Positions 44,745 through 53,584 of a DNA stretch of 64,000 bases are shown here, piece after piece (within the stretch, counting starts at the first letter, position 1; each line of letters starts with the position of its first letter). The notes beneath the pieces were generated by a model, which saw nothing but the letters and a program-made list of their open reading frames with translations, did not search any database and was not told the DNA's origin. The position numbers were made by a program, and so were the translations under genes. The DNA lies in NCBI RefSeq assembly GCF_003852895.1, contig NZ_QUSW01000002.1, forward strand, positions 558,001 to 622,000, written 5' to 3'. This stretch comes from Rhizobacter terrae (GTDB lineage Bacteria > Pseudomonadota > Gammaproteobacteria > Burkholderiales > Burkholderiaceae_C).

Positions 44745-45694
44745 TGGTCATGAGCAGCAGTGCATCCAGGCTCCAGTCGCCCCAGGCCGCGCTCGCGTCG
44801 CGGGCGGTGATCTGCGCCATGCTCGCCGCACTGGCCTTCGCCGCACGCGCCGGCGACATGAAGCCGCTGAACGACGAGGAAATGTCCGGCGTGCGCGGCA
44901 GCGATGGCCTGGCGTTCAACCTGCGCGACTTCTCGCTCACCGGCCCGCTGACGCTCACCTACACCTCGCCCGGCCCCTCGCCCACGAAGCTGTGGCTGGG
45001 CAACTTCTCGCTGTCGCGCAGCGACGACCCCAGCGCCACCTTCAGCGACCCGTACACGCTGCGCGTGGTGTCGCGCGGCGCCGGCCTGGCCGACATGATC
45101 CGCCTGACCGAGCCTGCCAACCTCAACGGCGTCCTCAAGTGGCAGTTCGCCGCCGACTGGGGCACCAGCGCCAACGGCATCGACTTCAATGGCGGTGCGC
45201 TGCTGGTGCAAGACCTCGTGACGCGCGGCGGCAGCCTGTCGCTCACCACGCCCGCCACGCCGGGTGTGGAAGGCATCGCCTTCGGCCTGGCGCTGCAGGC
45301 CGACATCGGCAACCTCATCATCCGCCCGCGCGGCCGCGACGACATCACGCAGGCCGACCCCGCCACCGTGACGGAGCAACTGCGCTTTTCGGGCATCAAG
45401 CTCGGCGCGGCGGATGCCAGCGGCGTGATGCTGAACACGCCCTGGGCGATCGCGGACGCCACCACCCAGCCGGGCATCTTCAACGCCATCACCGACGCCA
45501 GCGGCAACTCGTTCCTGCACATCGGCATCGGCTGGCCCACCACGGCCGCGGGCGCGTCCATCGGCGGCATGAGCATCGACAGCATCGTGTTCAAGAGCGA
45601 CACGCTGCCCGGCGGCCAGATGGACCTGGGATCGAGCCGCATCGGCACGATCCAGTTGCAGTACCTCGACGTGAAGCTGAAGCCGGGGTTCTGA
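44744..45694 (+). CDS. Secreted protein with GSDG-motif N-terminus (316 aa)
   Basis: A signal peptide of about 37 residues is followed by DMKPLNDEEMSGVRGSDGLA, the locus motif. The body is a long beta-rich region with repeated LxLxxxDIGNLIIR-like strands, and the end reads LQYLDVKLKPGF with a terminal Phe. Start codons at 44744 and 44750 are both possible; the first overlaps the previous stop. A terminal aromatic residue would be compatible with an outer-membrane barrel, but topology cannot be settled by eye. Function unknown. Confidence 0.75.
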   Translation: MVMSSSASRLQSPQAALASRAVICAMLAALAFAARAGDMKPLNDEEMSGVRGSDGLAFNLRDFSLTGPLTLTYTSPGPSPTKLWLGNFSLSRSDDPSATFSDPYTLRVVSRGAGLADMIRLTEPANLNGVLKWQFAADWGTSANGIDFNGGALLVQDLVTRGGSLSLTTPATPGVEGIAFGLALQADIGNLIIRPRGRDDITQADPATVTEQLRFSGIKLGAADASGVMLNTPWAIADATTQPGIFNAITDASGNSFLHIGIGWPTTAAGASIGGMSIDSIVFKSDTLPGGQMDLGSSRIGTIQLQYLDVKLKPGF

Positions 45695-45695
45695 G

Positions 45696-46184
45696 ATGGC
45701 CGCGCGCAACCTGCTCCTCGCCCTGGCCGCCGCCTGCATCGGATGCAGCGCGATGCACGATGCCGACGCAGCACCGGTCGCGCTGAACGACGAGGAGATG
45801 TCCAAGGTGTCGGGCCAGGACGGCGTGTCGCTGGGCGTGCACCTGGAGCTCAACTCCGCGCTGCTGGCCGGCGCTCCCACCGACAGCCGCATCACCGCCG
45901 GCTTCAACGTGGACGGCACCAAGACCTACGCCGTGATCCAGAACCTGGCCGGCGTGATGGACCTCATTGCCGTGACGCTGAGCATCCGCCAGCGGCCCGA
46001 TGGCGGCGGCGACTACGTGGACATCGGCCTGCCCGGCTTCGTGGGCTTCAAGCAATTCGGCTTTCGCGCGCTGGCTGCACAGACAGACCCCGCGGCACCC
46101 ATTCCGGCCAGCGCGAGCTACGGCCAGATCCTGTTGAACGGCACCGGCTCGATGACCGGACACATCTATCTCTGGGCGCAGTAG
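45696..46184 (+). CDS. Secreted GQDG-motif protein (162 aa)
   Basis: A signal peptide (about 1-26, with Cys residues in ACIGCSAM that could alternatively mark a lipoprotein box) is followed by PVALNDEEMSKVSGQDGVSL, the locus motif in its fullest form. The C-terminus GHIYLWAQ resembles KIWMWAH of the tandem pair, so all three are probably one family. It starts one base after the preceding stop, indicating tight coupling. Function unknown. Confidence 0.77.
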   Translation: MAARNLLLALAAACIGCSAMHDADAAPVALNDEEMSKVSGQDGVSLGVHLELNSALLAGAPTDSRITAGFNVDGTKTYAVIQNLAGVMDLIAVTLSIRQRPDGGGDYVDIGLPGFVGFKQFGFRALAAQTDPAAPIPASASYGQILLNGTGSMTGHIYLWAQ

Positions 46185-46211
46185 GGGCGCACCAGGACTC
46201 AAGGACAAGAC

Positions 46212-46976
46212 ATGTGGATGATCCTGCTTGGCGTGGCCGCCGCGATGATCGGCGGATTCGGCGTCAGCTCTCAAGTGCCGCCTCAGCCGCAACCTGCCGA
46301 CCAGTACGAACTGCAGATGGGGCGCGTGGGCGCCGCTGCCACTCCCGAGCCCGTGCAGATGAAGCCGTACTCGGAGTTCAAGTTCAAGAACATCGTCCGA
46401 CAGGCCTACGACTACTCCTGTGGCTCGGCGGCCTTGGTCACGGTGATGAACAACTACCTGGACCTGCCGGTGTCGGAGCAGCAGGCGATGGAGGGCATGC
46501 TGGCGCACGGCGAGCGCGAGAAGATCATCGCGCGGCGTGGTTTTTCCTTGCTCGACATGAAGCGCTATCTGCAGACGCTCGGAGCCGATGCGCAGGGCTT
46601 CCGCGCCGACATGTCGGACCTGGCCAGCTTGAAGCAGCCCGGCATCGTGCCGATCGACTACGCCGGCTTCAAGCATTTCGTCGTGGTTCGCGGGGTTCGC
46701 GATGGGAAGGTGTTCGTCGCCGATCCGTCTGCGGGCCACGTCGTGTTCTCCCTCGATGAATTCAAGGGACTGTGGGACAAGGGCACCTTGTTCCTGCTGT
46801 ACCCGCCAAAAAGCCAGCCCACCACCGTGGCGCGGCTGGCACTTTCGGATCGCGAGCTCGGCGTCGTGGACAACGACCTGATCCGCACCGACGCAGTTCT
46901 CCCCCAACTCGATCGAGCCGATGCATTGCAACGGGCAGTGCAATCAGGACTCGGCGTCTTTACCTTGCGCAAGTGA
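46212..46976 (+). CDS. Periplasmic C39-like cysteine peptidase
   Basis: The product is 254 residues. An N-terminal hydrophobic segment (MWMILLGVAAAMIGGFGVSS) acts as signal or anchor. The peptidase C39-like core has QAYDYSCGSAALVTVMNNYL (oxyanion Gln64, nucleophile Cys70), the His in FKHFVVVRGV (His155) and Asp in VADPSAGH (Asp171). All catalytic residues are present. Canonical C39 domains are fused to ABC exporters and remove double-glycine leaders in the cytoplasm; this stand-alone exported form is different. The neighbouring secreted proteins with leader-like motifs are its candidate substrates (inference). Confidence 0.85.
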   Translation: MWMILLGVAAAMIGGFGVSSQVPPQPQPADQYELQMGRVGAAATPEPVQMKPYSEFKFKNIVRQAYDYSCGSAALVTVMNNYLDLPVSEQQAMEGMLAHGEREKIIARRGFSLLDMKRYLQTLGADAQGFRADMSDLASLKQPGIVPIDYAGFKHFVVVRGVRDGKVFVADPSAGHVVFSLDEFKGLWDKGTLFLLYPPKSQPTTVARLALSDRELGVVDNDLIRTDAVLPQLDRADALQRAVQSGLGVFTLRK

Positions 46977-46980
46977 ACCC

Positions 46981-48117
46981 ATGAACAAGCATTCCAACCT
47001 CGAGTCGGCCCTCGCCCGCGCGGCAGCCCTCTTCCTCACCGTCGGCGTCGCGGCCGCGGTCCATGCACAGGATGCGAACGCCCCGGCGCCCGCACCCGCC
47101 ACGCCAGCCGCGCCCGCTGAGGCGCCGGCCGCGGCACCGGCACCGGCACCGGCGCCTGCTCCCGCGCCAGCCCCAGCGGCGGCCACCACCGAGGCCGCAC
47201 GCGAAGCGCTGTCCAAGAAGGAAGGCGACGTCGACCAGGCCAAGGTGCTCAAGGACACCCTCACCGCCACCGACCGCCAGTACTCGCTGCTGCGCGCGGG
47301 CAAGCGTTCGCTGACCTGGGACCTGACCTACTCCTACATCGGCTCGCAGCAGATCAGCGCCAGCTTCACCGACCAGAAGCTCACGCAGTTCGCCATCCAG
47401 AACACCAAGGGCCACACCGTCACCAACACGATCTCGGCCGACTACGGCGTGAAGGACAACCTCACGGCCAACCTCACCGTGCCCTTCGTGTCCAAGTACT
47501 CGCAGGGCGACACCTTCTCGGGCCTGTCCAACGCCCCGGGCGACATCTCGGTGGGCGCGCGCTTCCAGCCCTTCCCGGTGACGCGCGAGTTCCCGGCGCT
47601 CACCGCCACCGGCACGCTGCGCCTGCCCACCGGCCGCAGCCCCTTCAAGACCATCGACGGCCAGGGCCTGTCCACCGGCGCGGGCTACGCCTCGGGCACC
47701 ATCGGCATCAACGCGTCCAAGGTCGTGGACCCGGTCGCGGTGTTCGGCTCCATCAACGCCAGCTACGGCCTGAGCGTGAAGCACCTGAACCAGGTGCGCA
47801 ACGGCCTCACGCTCAAGGAAGTGCATCCGGGCGCAGGCATCGGCTTCGGCGTGGGCTTCGCCTATGCCATGTCCTACAACATCTCCACGACCGTATCGTT
47901 CTCCGAGAACATCGGCCAGCGCGCCAAGCTCGTGCTGGAAGACGGCGCAGGCGTGCAGGTGACCAGCAAGACAGCCAGCCAGTCCTCGGCCATGCTGAAT
48001 TTCGGCCTGGGCGTGCGCGTGTCGCCGGTCACCACGCTGAACTTCACCGTGGGCGTCGGCCTCACCACCGACACGCCGGACTTCACGTTCGGCATGAACC
48101 TGCCGCTGAACTTCTGA
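46981..48117 (+). CDS. Outer-membrane beta-barrel protein (transporter-like, PF13557-type)
   Basis: The product is 378 residues. A signal peptide (cleavage near VHAQD, residue 29) leads into a Pro/Ala linker (APAPAPAPAP, about 32-70), a short helical segment (EGDVDQAKVLKDTLTATDRQ), and then a barrel of alternating strands from about residue 105. Strands include RSLTWDLTYSYIGSQQIS, DYGVKDNLTANLTVPFVSKY and GDISVGARFQPF. It ends FGMNLPLNF with the terminal Phe recognised by the Bam machinery. It starts four bases after the peptidase gene. It is probably an outer-membrane conduit or anchor for this locus. Confidence 0.75.
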   Translation: MNKHSNLESALARAAALFLTVGVAAAVHAQDANAPAPAPATPAAPAEAPAAAPAPAPAPAPAPAPAAATTEAAREALSKKEGDVDQAKVLKDTLTATDRQYSLLRAGKRSLTWDLTYSYIGSQQISASFTDQKLTQFAIQNTKGHTVTNTISADYGVKDNLTANLTVPFVSKYSQGDTFSGLSNAPGDISVGARFQPFPVTREFPALTATGTLRLPTGRSPFKTIDGQGLSTGAGYASGTIGINASKVVDPVAVFGSINASYGLSVKHLNQVRNGLTLKEVHPGAGIGFGVGFAYAMSYNISTTVSFSENIGQRAKLVLEDGAGVQVTSKTASQSSAMLNFGLGVRVSPVTTLNFTVGVGLTTDTPDFTFGMNLPLNF

Positions 48118-48127
48118 TGAGCAGGTG

Positions 48128-49768
48128 ATGCTCATGCTGCCCACGCAGTGCACAGGCGCCGCAAGGCGCCCATTCGAGCTCGCCGCGACCGCCCTCGCGG
48201 CGCTCGCGTTTTTGGCAGGCGGCGAAGCACGTGCTTCCTTCACCGAGAACATCGGCGTCGACCCCACGGCCATGTCCCTGGGCAATGCGGTCACGGCCGA
48301 TCCGCCGGGCACGGCGTCCATCCACTTCAACCCCGCAGGCCTGTCCCGGCTGCAGGGCAAGTGGAAGAGCGACACCTTCTTCGGCGCCTCCATCAAGCCC
48401 TACGCGAGCTTCACCCAGCCTGAAGGTTTCGACATCGGTGGCTGGAAGGACGACCCCGTCGCCGGCACCAGCACGGGGCCGGTTCGCCAGAGCATCTTCC
48501 TGCCGGGCATCGGCGTGCCCAAGGCGAAGCTGCCCTTCGCGGCGGCCGCGGGCCTCGGGTTCAGCTTCAACCAGCCAGGCTCGCCGTGGACCTTCGGCAC
48601 CGCCACCTACGTCGTGCAGGGCGTGGGCATCGACCGCACCACAGACCCCAACGACCCGGCACGCTTCGACGGCCAGCGCGTGAACATCCAGCGCCTGGTG
48701 CTGGCATCGCCGTCGGTGGCCTACAAGGTGTCCAAGACGCTGAGCGTGGGGGTGTCGATTCCCATCGCGCACCAGGGCTTCGCGCTGGACACCGACATGC
48801 GCATGCCCAACAAGCTGCTGGGCATCATCGGCAAGCTGCAGGACGCCTGGTGCGGCGACAACGGCAACCCGGTGGATACCTTCGCCTTCGGCCTGTGCGG
48901 CGGCGGCAAGGAAGGGCGCCTGCGGCCGTTCAACAAGATCGGCGGCATGCACTTCGAGATGACCGCACCGGCCGACCCGACCATCAACATCGGCGTGCTG
49001 TGGGAGCCCAGCGACCGCTTCTCGCTGGGCGCGGTCTACCAGGGCGGCTCGCAGTCGGTGCTCACGGGCAAGTACACCTTCAACGCCGAGCCCATGCTGG
49101 ACCGCTTCGTGCGCGGCATGTATTCGAGCCTGCTGGGCCCGGTGGTGGCCTCGATGTTCGGCTTCCCGACCTCGATCCCCGCGATCCAGAGCGGCAACGT
49201 CACCATGACGCTACCGTATGCGGAGCACATCCAGGTGGGCCTGAAGGTCAAGCCCATCGACCGCGTGCAGCTGAACGTGGACGCCAACTGGAGCAACTGG
49301 AAGCGCTGGGACAAGCTCACCTTCCAGTTCGACAAGACCATCAACCTGCTGGAGATGGCACGCGTGTTCGGCCAGGCGGACCCGAGCAAGCTCATCATCC
49401 CGCGCGGCTACAAGAACACCATCAACTACAACTTCGGCCTGCAGGTGAAGGTGACGGATGCGATCACGCTGCGCGCGGGCTACGAGCCGCGCAAGAGCTC
49501 GGTGGGCGAGAACAAGATCGACCTGATCTCGCCGCTGCCGGACCTCACCATCAAGAGCATCGGCCTGGGCTACGAGACGCGCGAGGGCTTGCGCATCGAC
49601 GCGGCGGCCAGCTACGCCAGCGGCAAGTTCGACATTCCGGCGGACGGCAGCTGCAACCTGAACTGCACCAACTTCTTCAACGCCGTCTACAACCCCTACG
49701 CGGGGCTGGACGTGGCCGGTGGCATCCGCATCCGCTACTTCGGCGTGACCATCACCAAGCCTTTCTGA
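48128..49768 (+). CDS. FadL-family outer-membrane transporter
   Basis: The product is about 546 residues. A signal peptide (cleaved near EARAS) is followed by the FadL-type hatch region SMSLGNAV-like sequence (DPTAMSLGNAVTADPPGTAS, IHFNPAGLSRLQGKWKSD). Long barrel strands follow, with GYKNTINYNFGLQVKVTDAI, LRAGYEPRKSSVG and a C-terminal ...GVTITKPF. FadL proteins move hydrophobic compounds such as long-chain fatty acids across the outer membrane. Starts at 48128 and 48134 are possible. Together with the acyltransferase and acyl reductase genes this points to lipid traffic. Confidence 0.88.
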   Translation: MLMLPTQCTGAARRPFELAATALAALAFLAGGEARASFTENIGVDPTAMSLGNAVTADPPGTASIHFNPAGLSRLQGKWKSDTFFGASIKPYASFTQPEGFDIGGWKDDPVAGTSTGPVRQSIFLPGIGVPKAKLPFAAAAGLGFSFNQPGSPWTFGTATYVVQGVGIDRTTDPNDPARFDGQRVNIQRLVLASPSVAYKVSKTLSVGVSIPIAHQGFALDTDMRMPNKLLGIIGKLQDAWCGDNGNPVDTFAFGLCGGGKEGRLRPFNKIGGMHFEMTAPADPTINIGVLWEPSDRFSLGAVYQGGSQSVLTGKYTFNAEPMLDRFVRGMYSSLLGPVVASMFGFPTSIPAIQSGNVTMTLPYAEHIQVGLKVKPIDRVQLNVDANWSNWKRWDKLTFQFDKTINLLEMARVFGQADPSKLIIPRGYKNTINYNFGLQVKVTDAITLRAGYEPRKSSVGENKIDLISPLPDLTIKSIGLGYETREGLRIDAAASYASGKFDIPADGSCNLNCTNFFNAVYNPYAGLDVAGGIRIRYFGVTITKPF

Positions 49769-49793
49769 TCCACCCCTCCTAAAACCAAAGACC

Positions 49794-50336
49794 ATGAAGT
49801 TCCAACGCACCCTCATCACCGTCGCATTGAGCGCCTGCGCTCTGGTCCTGGCCGCGCCTGCACAGGCCGGCGAGAAGGAAAAACTCGTCGAGAAGATCCT
49901 CACGCTGTGGCACATCGAAGATGAAGCCGTCGTGATGGTCCAGCGTCCCGCGGTGGACGCGGTGAACCAGTCGCGCATCGCGCTGCAGGGCCGCGTCACC
50001 GGCGCCAAGCAGGAGGCCACGCTCAAGGAGATCGCGGTGGACGTGCAGAAGTACATCGACGAAGCCACGCCCATCGTGAAGGACAACGCGATGAAGGCCA
50101 AGGCCCCCACGCTCACGCCGCTCCTGCTGCAGAACTTCAACGAGGAAGAACTCAAGCAGCTGATCGCGCTGCTGGAGTCGCCGGTGAAGAAGAAGTTCGA
50201 GAAGCTGCTGCCCAGCTTCGAGCGCGCCTTCGGCGAAAAGATCGCCGCCGACAGCCGTGCGGCCATCGACCCGAAGCTGGCGGCGATGACGCAGAGCGTG
50301 GGGTTGAAGTTGCGTGCCGCGACAGTGACGCCTTGA
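49794..50336 (+). CDS. DUF2059-domain periplasmic protein
   Basis: The product is 180 residues with a signal peptide (about 1-25, APAQAG boundary) and an all-helical DUF2059 body. Conserved core NFNEEELKQLIALLESPVKKK lies near residues 117-137, followed by FEKLLPSFERAFGEKI. Members are small periplasmic proteins of unknown role. It lies 25 bases after the FadL gene and just before the large inverted repeat. Confidence 0.82.
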   Translation: MKFQRTLITVALSACALVLAAPAQAGEKEKLVEKILTLWHIEDEAVVMVQRPAVDAVNQSRIALQGRVTGAKQEATLKEIAVDVQKYIDEATPIVKDNAMKAKAPTLTPLLLQNFNEEELKQLIALLESPVKKKFEKLLPSFERAFGEKIAADSRAAIDPKLAAMTQSVGLKLRAATVTP

Positions 50337-50360
50337 ATCGCTGGCGGTTGAAGACTTAAA

Positions 50361-50452
50361 CACAGAGGACACAGAGAGCACAGAGCACACAGAGGAAAAG
50401 CAAAGAAGAAGAGCTCTTCTCTGTGTCCTCTGTGCTCTCTGTGTCCTCTGTG
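50361..50452. repeat. Near-perfect 35-bp inverted repeat of CACAGAG units
   Basis: Left arm 50361-50395 and right arm 50418-50452 match at 33 of 35 positions around a 22-base loop. Each arm is itself built from CACAGAG/GACACAGAG heptamer-like units. It can form a long RNA hairpin between the DUF2059 and acyltransferase genes. AAGGAG, the acyltransferase ribosome site, begins only six bases after the right arm. I recall similar CTCTGTGTCCTCTGTG elements scattered in unrelated bacteria. Confidence 0.88.
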
Positions 50453-50470
50453 CTGAAAAAGGAGACTCTC

Positions 50471-51838
50471 ATGAAAGCCGCTCTCCCGATGAACGCCGCA
50501 GACCACGCCTGGCTGCGCATGGACTGTCCTGAAAACCTGGTGGTCATCCACCTCGCCTTCATGTTCGTCGCACCGCTGTCTCTCCATGCAGTGCGGGCCA
50601 AGCTCGAAGCGCGTCTCCTGCCCTTCCACCAGTTCACGCACAAGGCCAAGCGCGGCTGGCTGAGCTCGCACTGGGTGCCCGACGAGCAGTTCCACATCGA
50701 CCGCCATCTCACCGAGATGCACCTGCCCGAAGGCTCGGGTGGCAAGGAGCTCAAGGCCTGGATGTCGGGCGAGGCCTGCAAGCCGCTGGCCAAGGACCGC
50801 CCGCTGTGGCTCGCCACCCTCGTGCACAACGTGGAAGGCCGCTCGGCGCTCGTCATGCGGGTGCACCACAGCCTGGCCGACGGCGTGTCGCTGATGGACC
50901 TCATCAGCGGCATGACCGACATCGCCGAAGGCGCGCACTACGTCGAGCCGGCGCGTGCCGGCGAGCGGCTGTCGCTCAGCCCGGGTGTCATCGTGCGCCA
51001 CATCGGCAGCGTGCTGTCCGATGCAGCCACCATGCTCTTCATGCGAAAGGACAAGCCCAGCAAGATCAAGGGCGCGCCCGGCAAGCACAAGTCGGTGGCC
51101 TGGTCCGACGGCCTGTCGCTGGCGGTCACGCGCGACATCGCACACCGCCACGGCGCGACGGTGAACGACGTGATGCTGTCCATCATCGCCGGCGCGCTGC
51201 GCCACCACCTGCAGGCGCAGGGCCAGAAGCGCATCGATGCGCCGGTTCGCACCGTCATTCCGATGAACATGCGCCCGCAAGGCCAGAGCCACCTGCTGGG
51301 CAACCAGTTCGGCCTCGTCGGCCTGGAACTGCCGGTGCACCAGGCCGATCCGCTCGATCGGCTGCACGCGGTGCGCGACGGCATGACCACGCTGAAGACG
51401 GGCTTCCAGGGCCAGCTCGCGCTCGCACTGGTGAAGTTCGCGGGCCTGCTGCCGCACCTGCTGCAGCAGCTGGTGTTGGGCATCTTCTCGCGCCGCTGCA
51501 CCGTCATCGTCACCAACGTGATCGGCCCGGCCGAGGCACGCAGCGTGGACGGCGTGCGCATGGACGAGCTGATGCTGTGCGTGCCCCAGGGCATGACGGT
51601 GGGCGTGGGCGTGTCCATCATTTCCTACAACGACCAGGTTCGCATCGGCTTCCTCGTGGACAACAAGCTGATGCCCGACTGCGCCGCCTCGGCCATGGCC
51701 ATCCGCACCTGCTTCGAGCAGTTGAAGCGCGCCGCCGGCGCGAACGTGGTGCCGCTGCCGCTGGCCGCCTGCGAACCTGCCAACGAAGAAGCGTTCTGGC
51801 CCGCGATGGGCCAGGACCGAGAGGTTCTTGCACGATGA
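50471..51838 (+). CDS. WS/DGAT wax-ester synthase / diacylglycerol acyltransferase
   Basis: Joins acyl-CoA to fatty alcohols (wax ester) or diacylglycerol (triacylglycerol). The 455-residue protein has the active-site motif HHSLADG (residues 132-138) in the condensing-type domain. It also has the family's PLWLATLVHNVEGRSALVMR, VIPMNMRPQGQSHLLGNQFG and the C-terminal DUF1298 region with VIVTNVIGPAEARSVDGVRM. The ATG follows AAGGAGA. It overlaps the next gene (ATGA). A fatty acyl-CoA reductase encoded 2.3 kb downstream would supply fatty alcohol, favouring the wax-ester activity. Confidence 0.9.
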   Translation: MKAALPMNAADHAWLRMDCPENLVVIHLAFMFVAPLSLHAVRAKLEARLLPFHQFTHKAKRGWLSSHWVPDEQFHIDRHLTEMHLPEGSGGKELKAWMSGEACKPLAKDRPLWLATLVHNVEGRSALVMRVHHSLADGVSLMDLISGMTDIAEGAHYVEPARAGERLSLSPGVIVRHIGSVLSDAATMLFMRKDKPSKIKGAPGKHKSVAWSDGLSLAVTRDIAHRHGATVNDVMLSIIAGALRHHLQAQGQKRIDAPVRTVIPMNMRPQGQSHLLGNQFGLVGLELPVHQADPLDRLHAVRDGMTTLKTGFQGQLALALVKFAGLLPHLLQQLVLGIFSRRCTVIVTNVIGPAEARSVDGVRMDELMLCVPQGMTVGVGVSIISYNDQVRIGFLVDNKLMPDCAASAMAIRTCFEQLKRAAGANVVPLPLAACEPANEEAFWPAMGQDREVLAR

Positions 51839-53556
51839 GTTTTCTCCAAGCTTGGAGGTCACGCGGCGCCGCATTGGCGGCGTCCTGCCTCCTGTTGCTC
51901 AGTGCCTGCGGGGGCGGCGGCTCCTCGGGCGACGGCGGCGGCGTCACGCCCACGCCGGGCGGACCGCTGGGCTCGCTGTCCATCGGCATCACCGGCGGCG
52001 TGCCCACCGGCACGCAGCATGTGTGGGTGACGATCGATTCGATCGCATTGCATGCCGACCCCGACCAGCCCTGGTCGGTGAACGACAGCAGCTGGAAGGT
52101 GATCCGCCTGGATGCGCCCAAGACCATCGACCTCGCCGCGTCGGTGAACGGCGTGCTCACGCGCATCATCACCGGGCAGGCGGTGGCCGCGGGCGACTAC
52201 GCGCAGATCCGCCTCTTCCTCTCGCGGCACGACGACGTGCTGACCGATGCGGCCAAGACGGCCAAGCTGAGCTGGAACACCCAGGTGGACTACCTGGATG
52301 CCGCAGGCATGCTGCGCCAGGTGCCGCTGGAGGTCTACGGCAACCAGCTGGGCATCCGCGCGGGCGGGAGCTTCAACGTGAGCGCCACGGTTTCCACCGA
52401 CCTGACCTTCCAGCTCGACGTGTCAAAGACCCTGGTGCGCGTCGCCTCCGACGACGGCGTGGACCGCTTCATCGCACGCCCTGAACTTCGCGTGTACGAC
52501 ATCGCCAAGACCGGCGCCATCATCGGCATCCTGGACAAGTCGGTGTTCTGCACCGGCGGCGCCACCACCGGCTGCGTCTACGACGCGATGGTCACCGCGC
52601 AACGCCCGTCCGACGACGGCCTGACGATGGTCAGCGTGCGTTCGACGCCGGTGGTGATGGGCGACACCTACGCCGCCTTCGCGCTGTACCCGCTGCCCGC
52701 CTTGCCGGCTGGCCAGGGCTTCGACGTGGTGATCCACGGCCGCAACATGCGCACGATGGTGGTCAAGGCTGTTCCCGCCGCAGCGGACGACCTGCTGGCC
52801 GCCAACCCGACGCAGCTCGGCGTGGACCTGAGCGACCCGAACCACCCGGTGCCCGCGCCGCTCGTGCCGCAGCTCAGCACGGCCGGCGACGCGATGGTGA
52901 CGCTGGCCTCGCCCACCATCCCGAAGAGCGCCTCGCTGCGCTTCAGCCAGACGCTGCCTGGAACCGGCGAACTGCCGCACGAGATCGTGTCAGCCAACGT
53001 GGATGCCTTCAGCGGCCTCTTCGCCAAGCCGGTGCCGGTGCCCACGGGCCCCTTGCGCGTGGCCACCTACACGAACGGCAGCGCCCTCGCCTTCAGCGAC
53101 GTGACGCCGGTGGAAGGGTCCGACCAGTACACCCTGACCACCGCCGGCACGCGCTACGACTTCGAGCGCAGCGGCGTGGTGGGCGTGGCGGGCGGCAGCA
53201 CCACGGCCGTGACGCCCACGAGCACCTCGCGGCGCGCCGGCCTCAACCCGGTGTCCACGGCGATCACCGTGACCGTGCCTTCATCGAAATACGATGCCGC
53301 CGAGCTCGTCATCAGCGACGTCGGCGGCGTGGTGCACACGCAGGATGTGGCGGTGAATTCCTCGGGCACCACCGTGTCCGTGGACCTGCCGGCCGGCACC
53401 TATGCGAGCCAGCTTGGCGGCACCGCGGTGTACTCGGTCTTCGTGCGTGCGTGGAAGCGCTCATCGCCGTCCACCACGCTGCAATGGGCGCACGCCGCGT
53501 CGGTCGTCGACCTGCGCAGCGCGGCGTCGGCCAGTACCTCGGTCAACGTGCCGTGA
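51835..53556 (+). CDS. DUF4382-domain lipoprotein
   Basis: The product is 573 residues. A lipoprotein signal ends LLLLSACGGGGSS (Cys near residue 24), followed by a Gly/Pro linker. A DUF4382 domain (about 40-200) includes LSIGITGGVPTGTQHVWVTI and DYAQIRLFLSRHDD. The C-terminal 350 residues contain several beta-rich segments of unknown type. Its ATG overlaps the acyltransferase stop (ATGA), indicating tight linkage. It is probably surface- or periplasm-exposed, and the last gene of the operon. Confidence 0.83.
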   Translation: MSFLQAWRSRGAALAASCLLLLSACGGGGSSGDGGGVTPTPGGPLGSLSIGITGGVPTGTQHVWVTIDSIALHADPDQPWSVNDSSWKVIRLDAPKTIDLAASVNGVLTRIITGQAVAAGDYAQIRLFLSRHDDVLTDAAKTAKLSWNTQVDYLDAAGMLRQVPLEVYGNQLGIRAGGSFNVSATVSTDLTFQLDVSKTLVRVASDDGVDRFIARPELRVYDIAKTGAIIGILDKSVFCTGGATTGCVYDAMVTAQRPSDDGLTMVSVRSTPVVMGDTYAAFALYPLPALPAGQGFDVVIHGRNMRTMVVKAVPAAADDLLAANPTQLGVDLSDPNHPVPAPLVPQLSTAGDAMVTLASPTIPKSASLRFSQTLPGTGELPHEIVSANVDAFSGLFAKPVPVPTGPLRVATYTNGSALAFSDVTPVEGSDQYTLTTAGTRYDFERSGVVGVAGGSTTAVTPTSTSRRAGLNPVSTAITVTVPSSKYDAAELVISDVGGVVHTQDVAVNSSGTTVSVDLPAGTYASQLGGTAVYSVFVRAWKRSSPSTTLQWAHAASVVDLRSAASASTSVNVP

Positions 53557-53584
53557 CCGCGGCCTGCCTGTCCTCTCCGACGAT

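Noticed and set aside
50356-50922. Minus-strand frame through the inverted repeat giving STEDTESTEDTEK and LCVLCALCVLC peptides
   Set aside because: These periodic peptides are the translation of the CACAGAG repeat, not a gene.
50806-51834. Upstream extension of the DUF4382 lipoprotein frame into the acyltransferase gene
   Set aside because: The extension is Arg/Ala/Gly-rich shadow sequence; the lipoprotein signal starts exactly at the ATG at 51835.
49211-51874. Very long minus-strand open frame (about 887 codons) opposite the FadL, DUF2059 and acyltransferase genes
   Set aside because: It is the reverse shadow of well-supported plus-strand genes in high-GC DNA: His/Gly/Arg-rich, no domain, and it passes through the inverted repeat.
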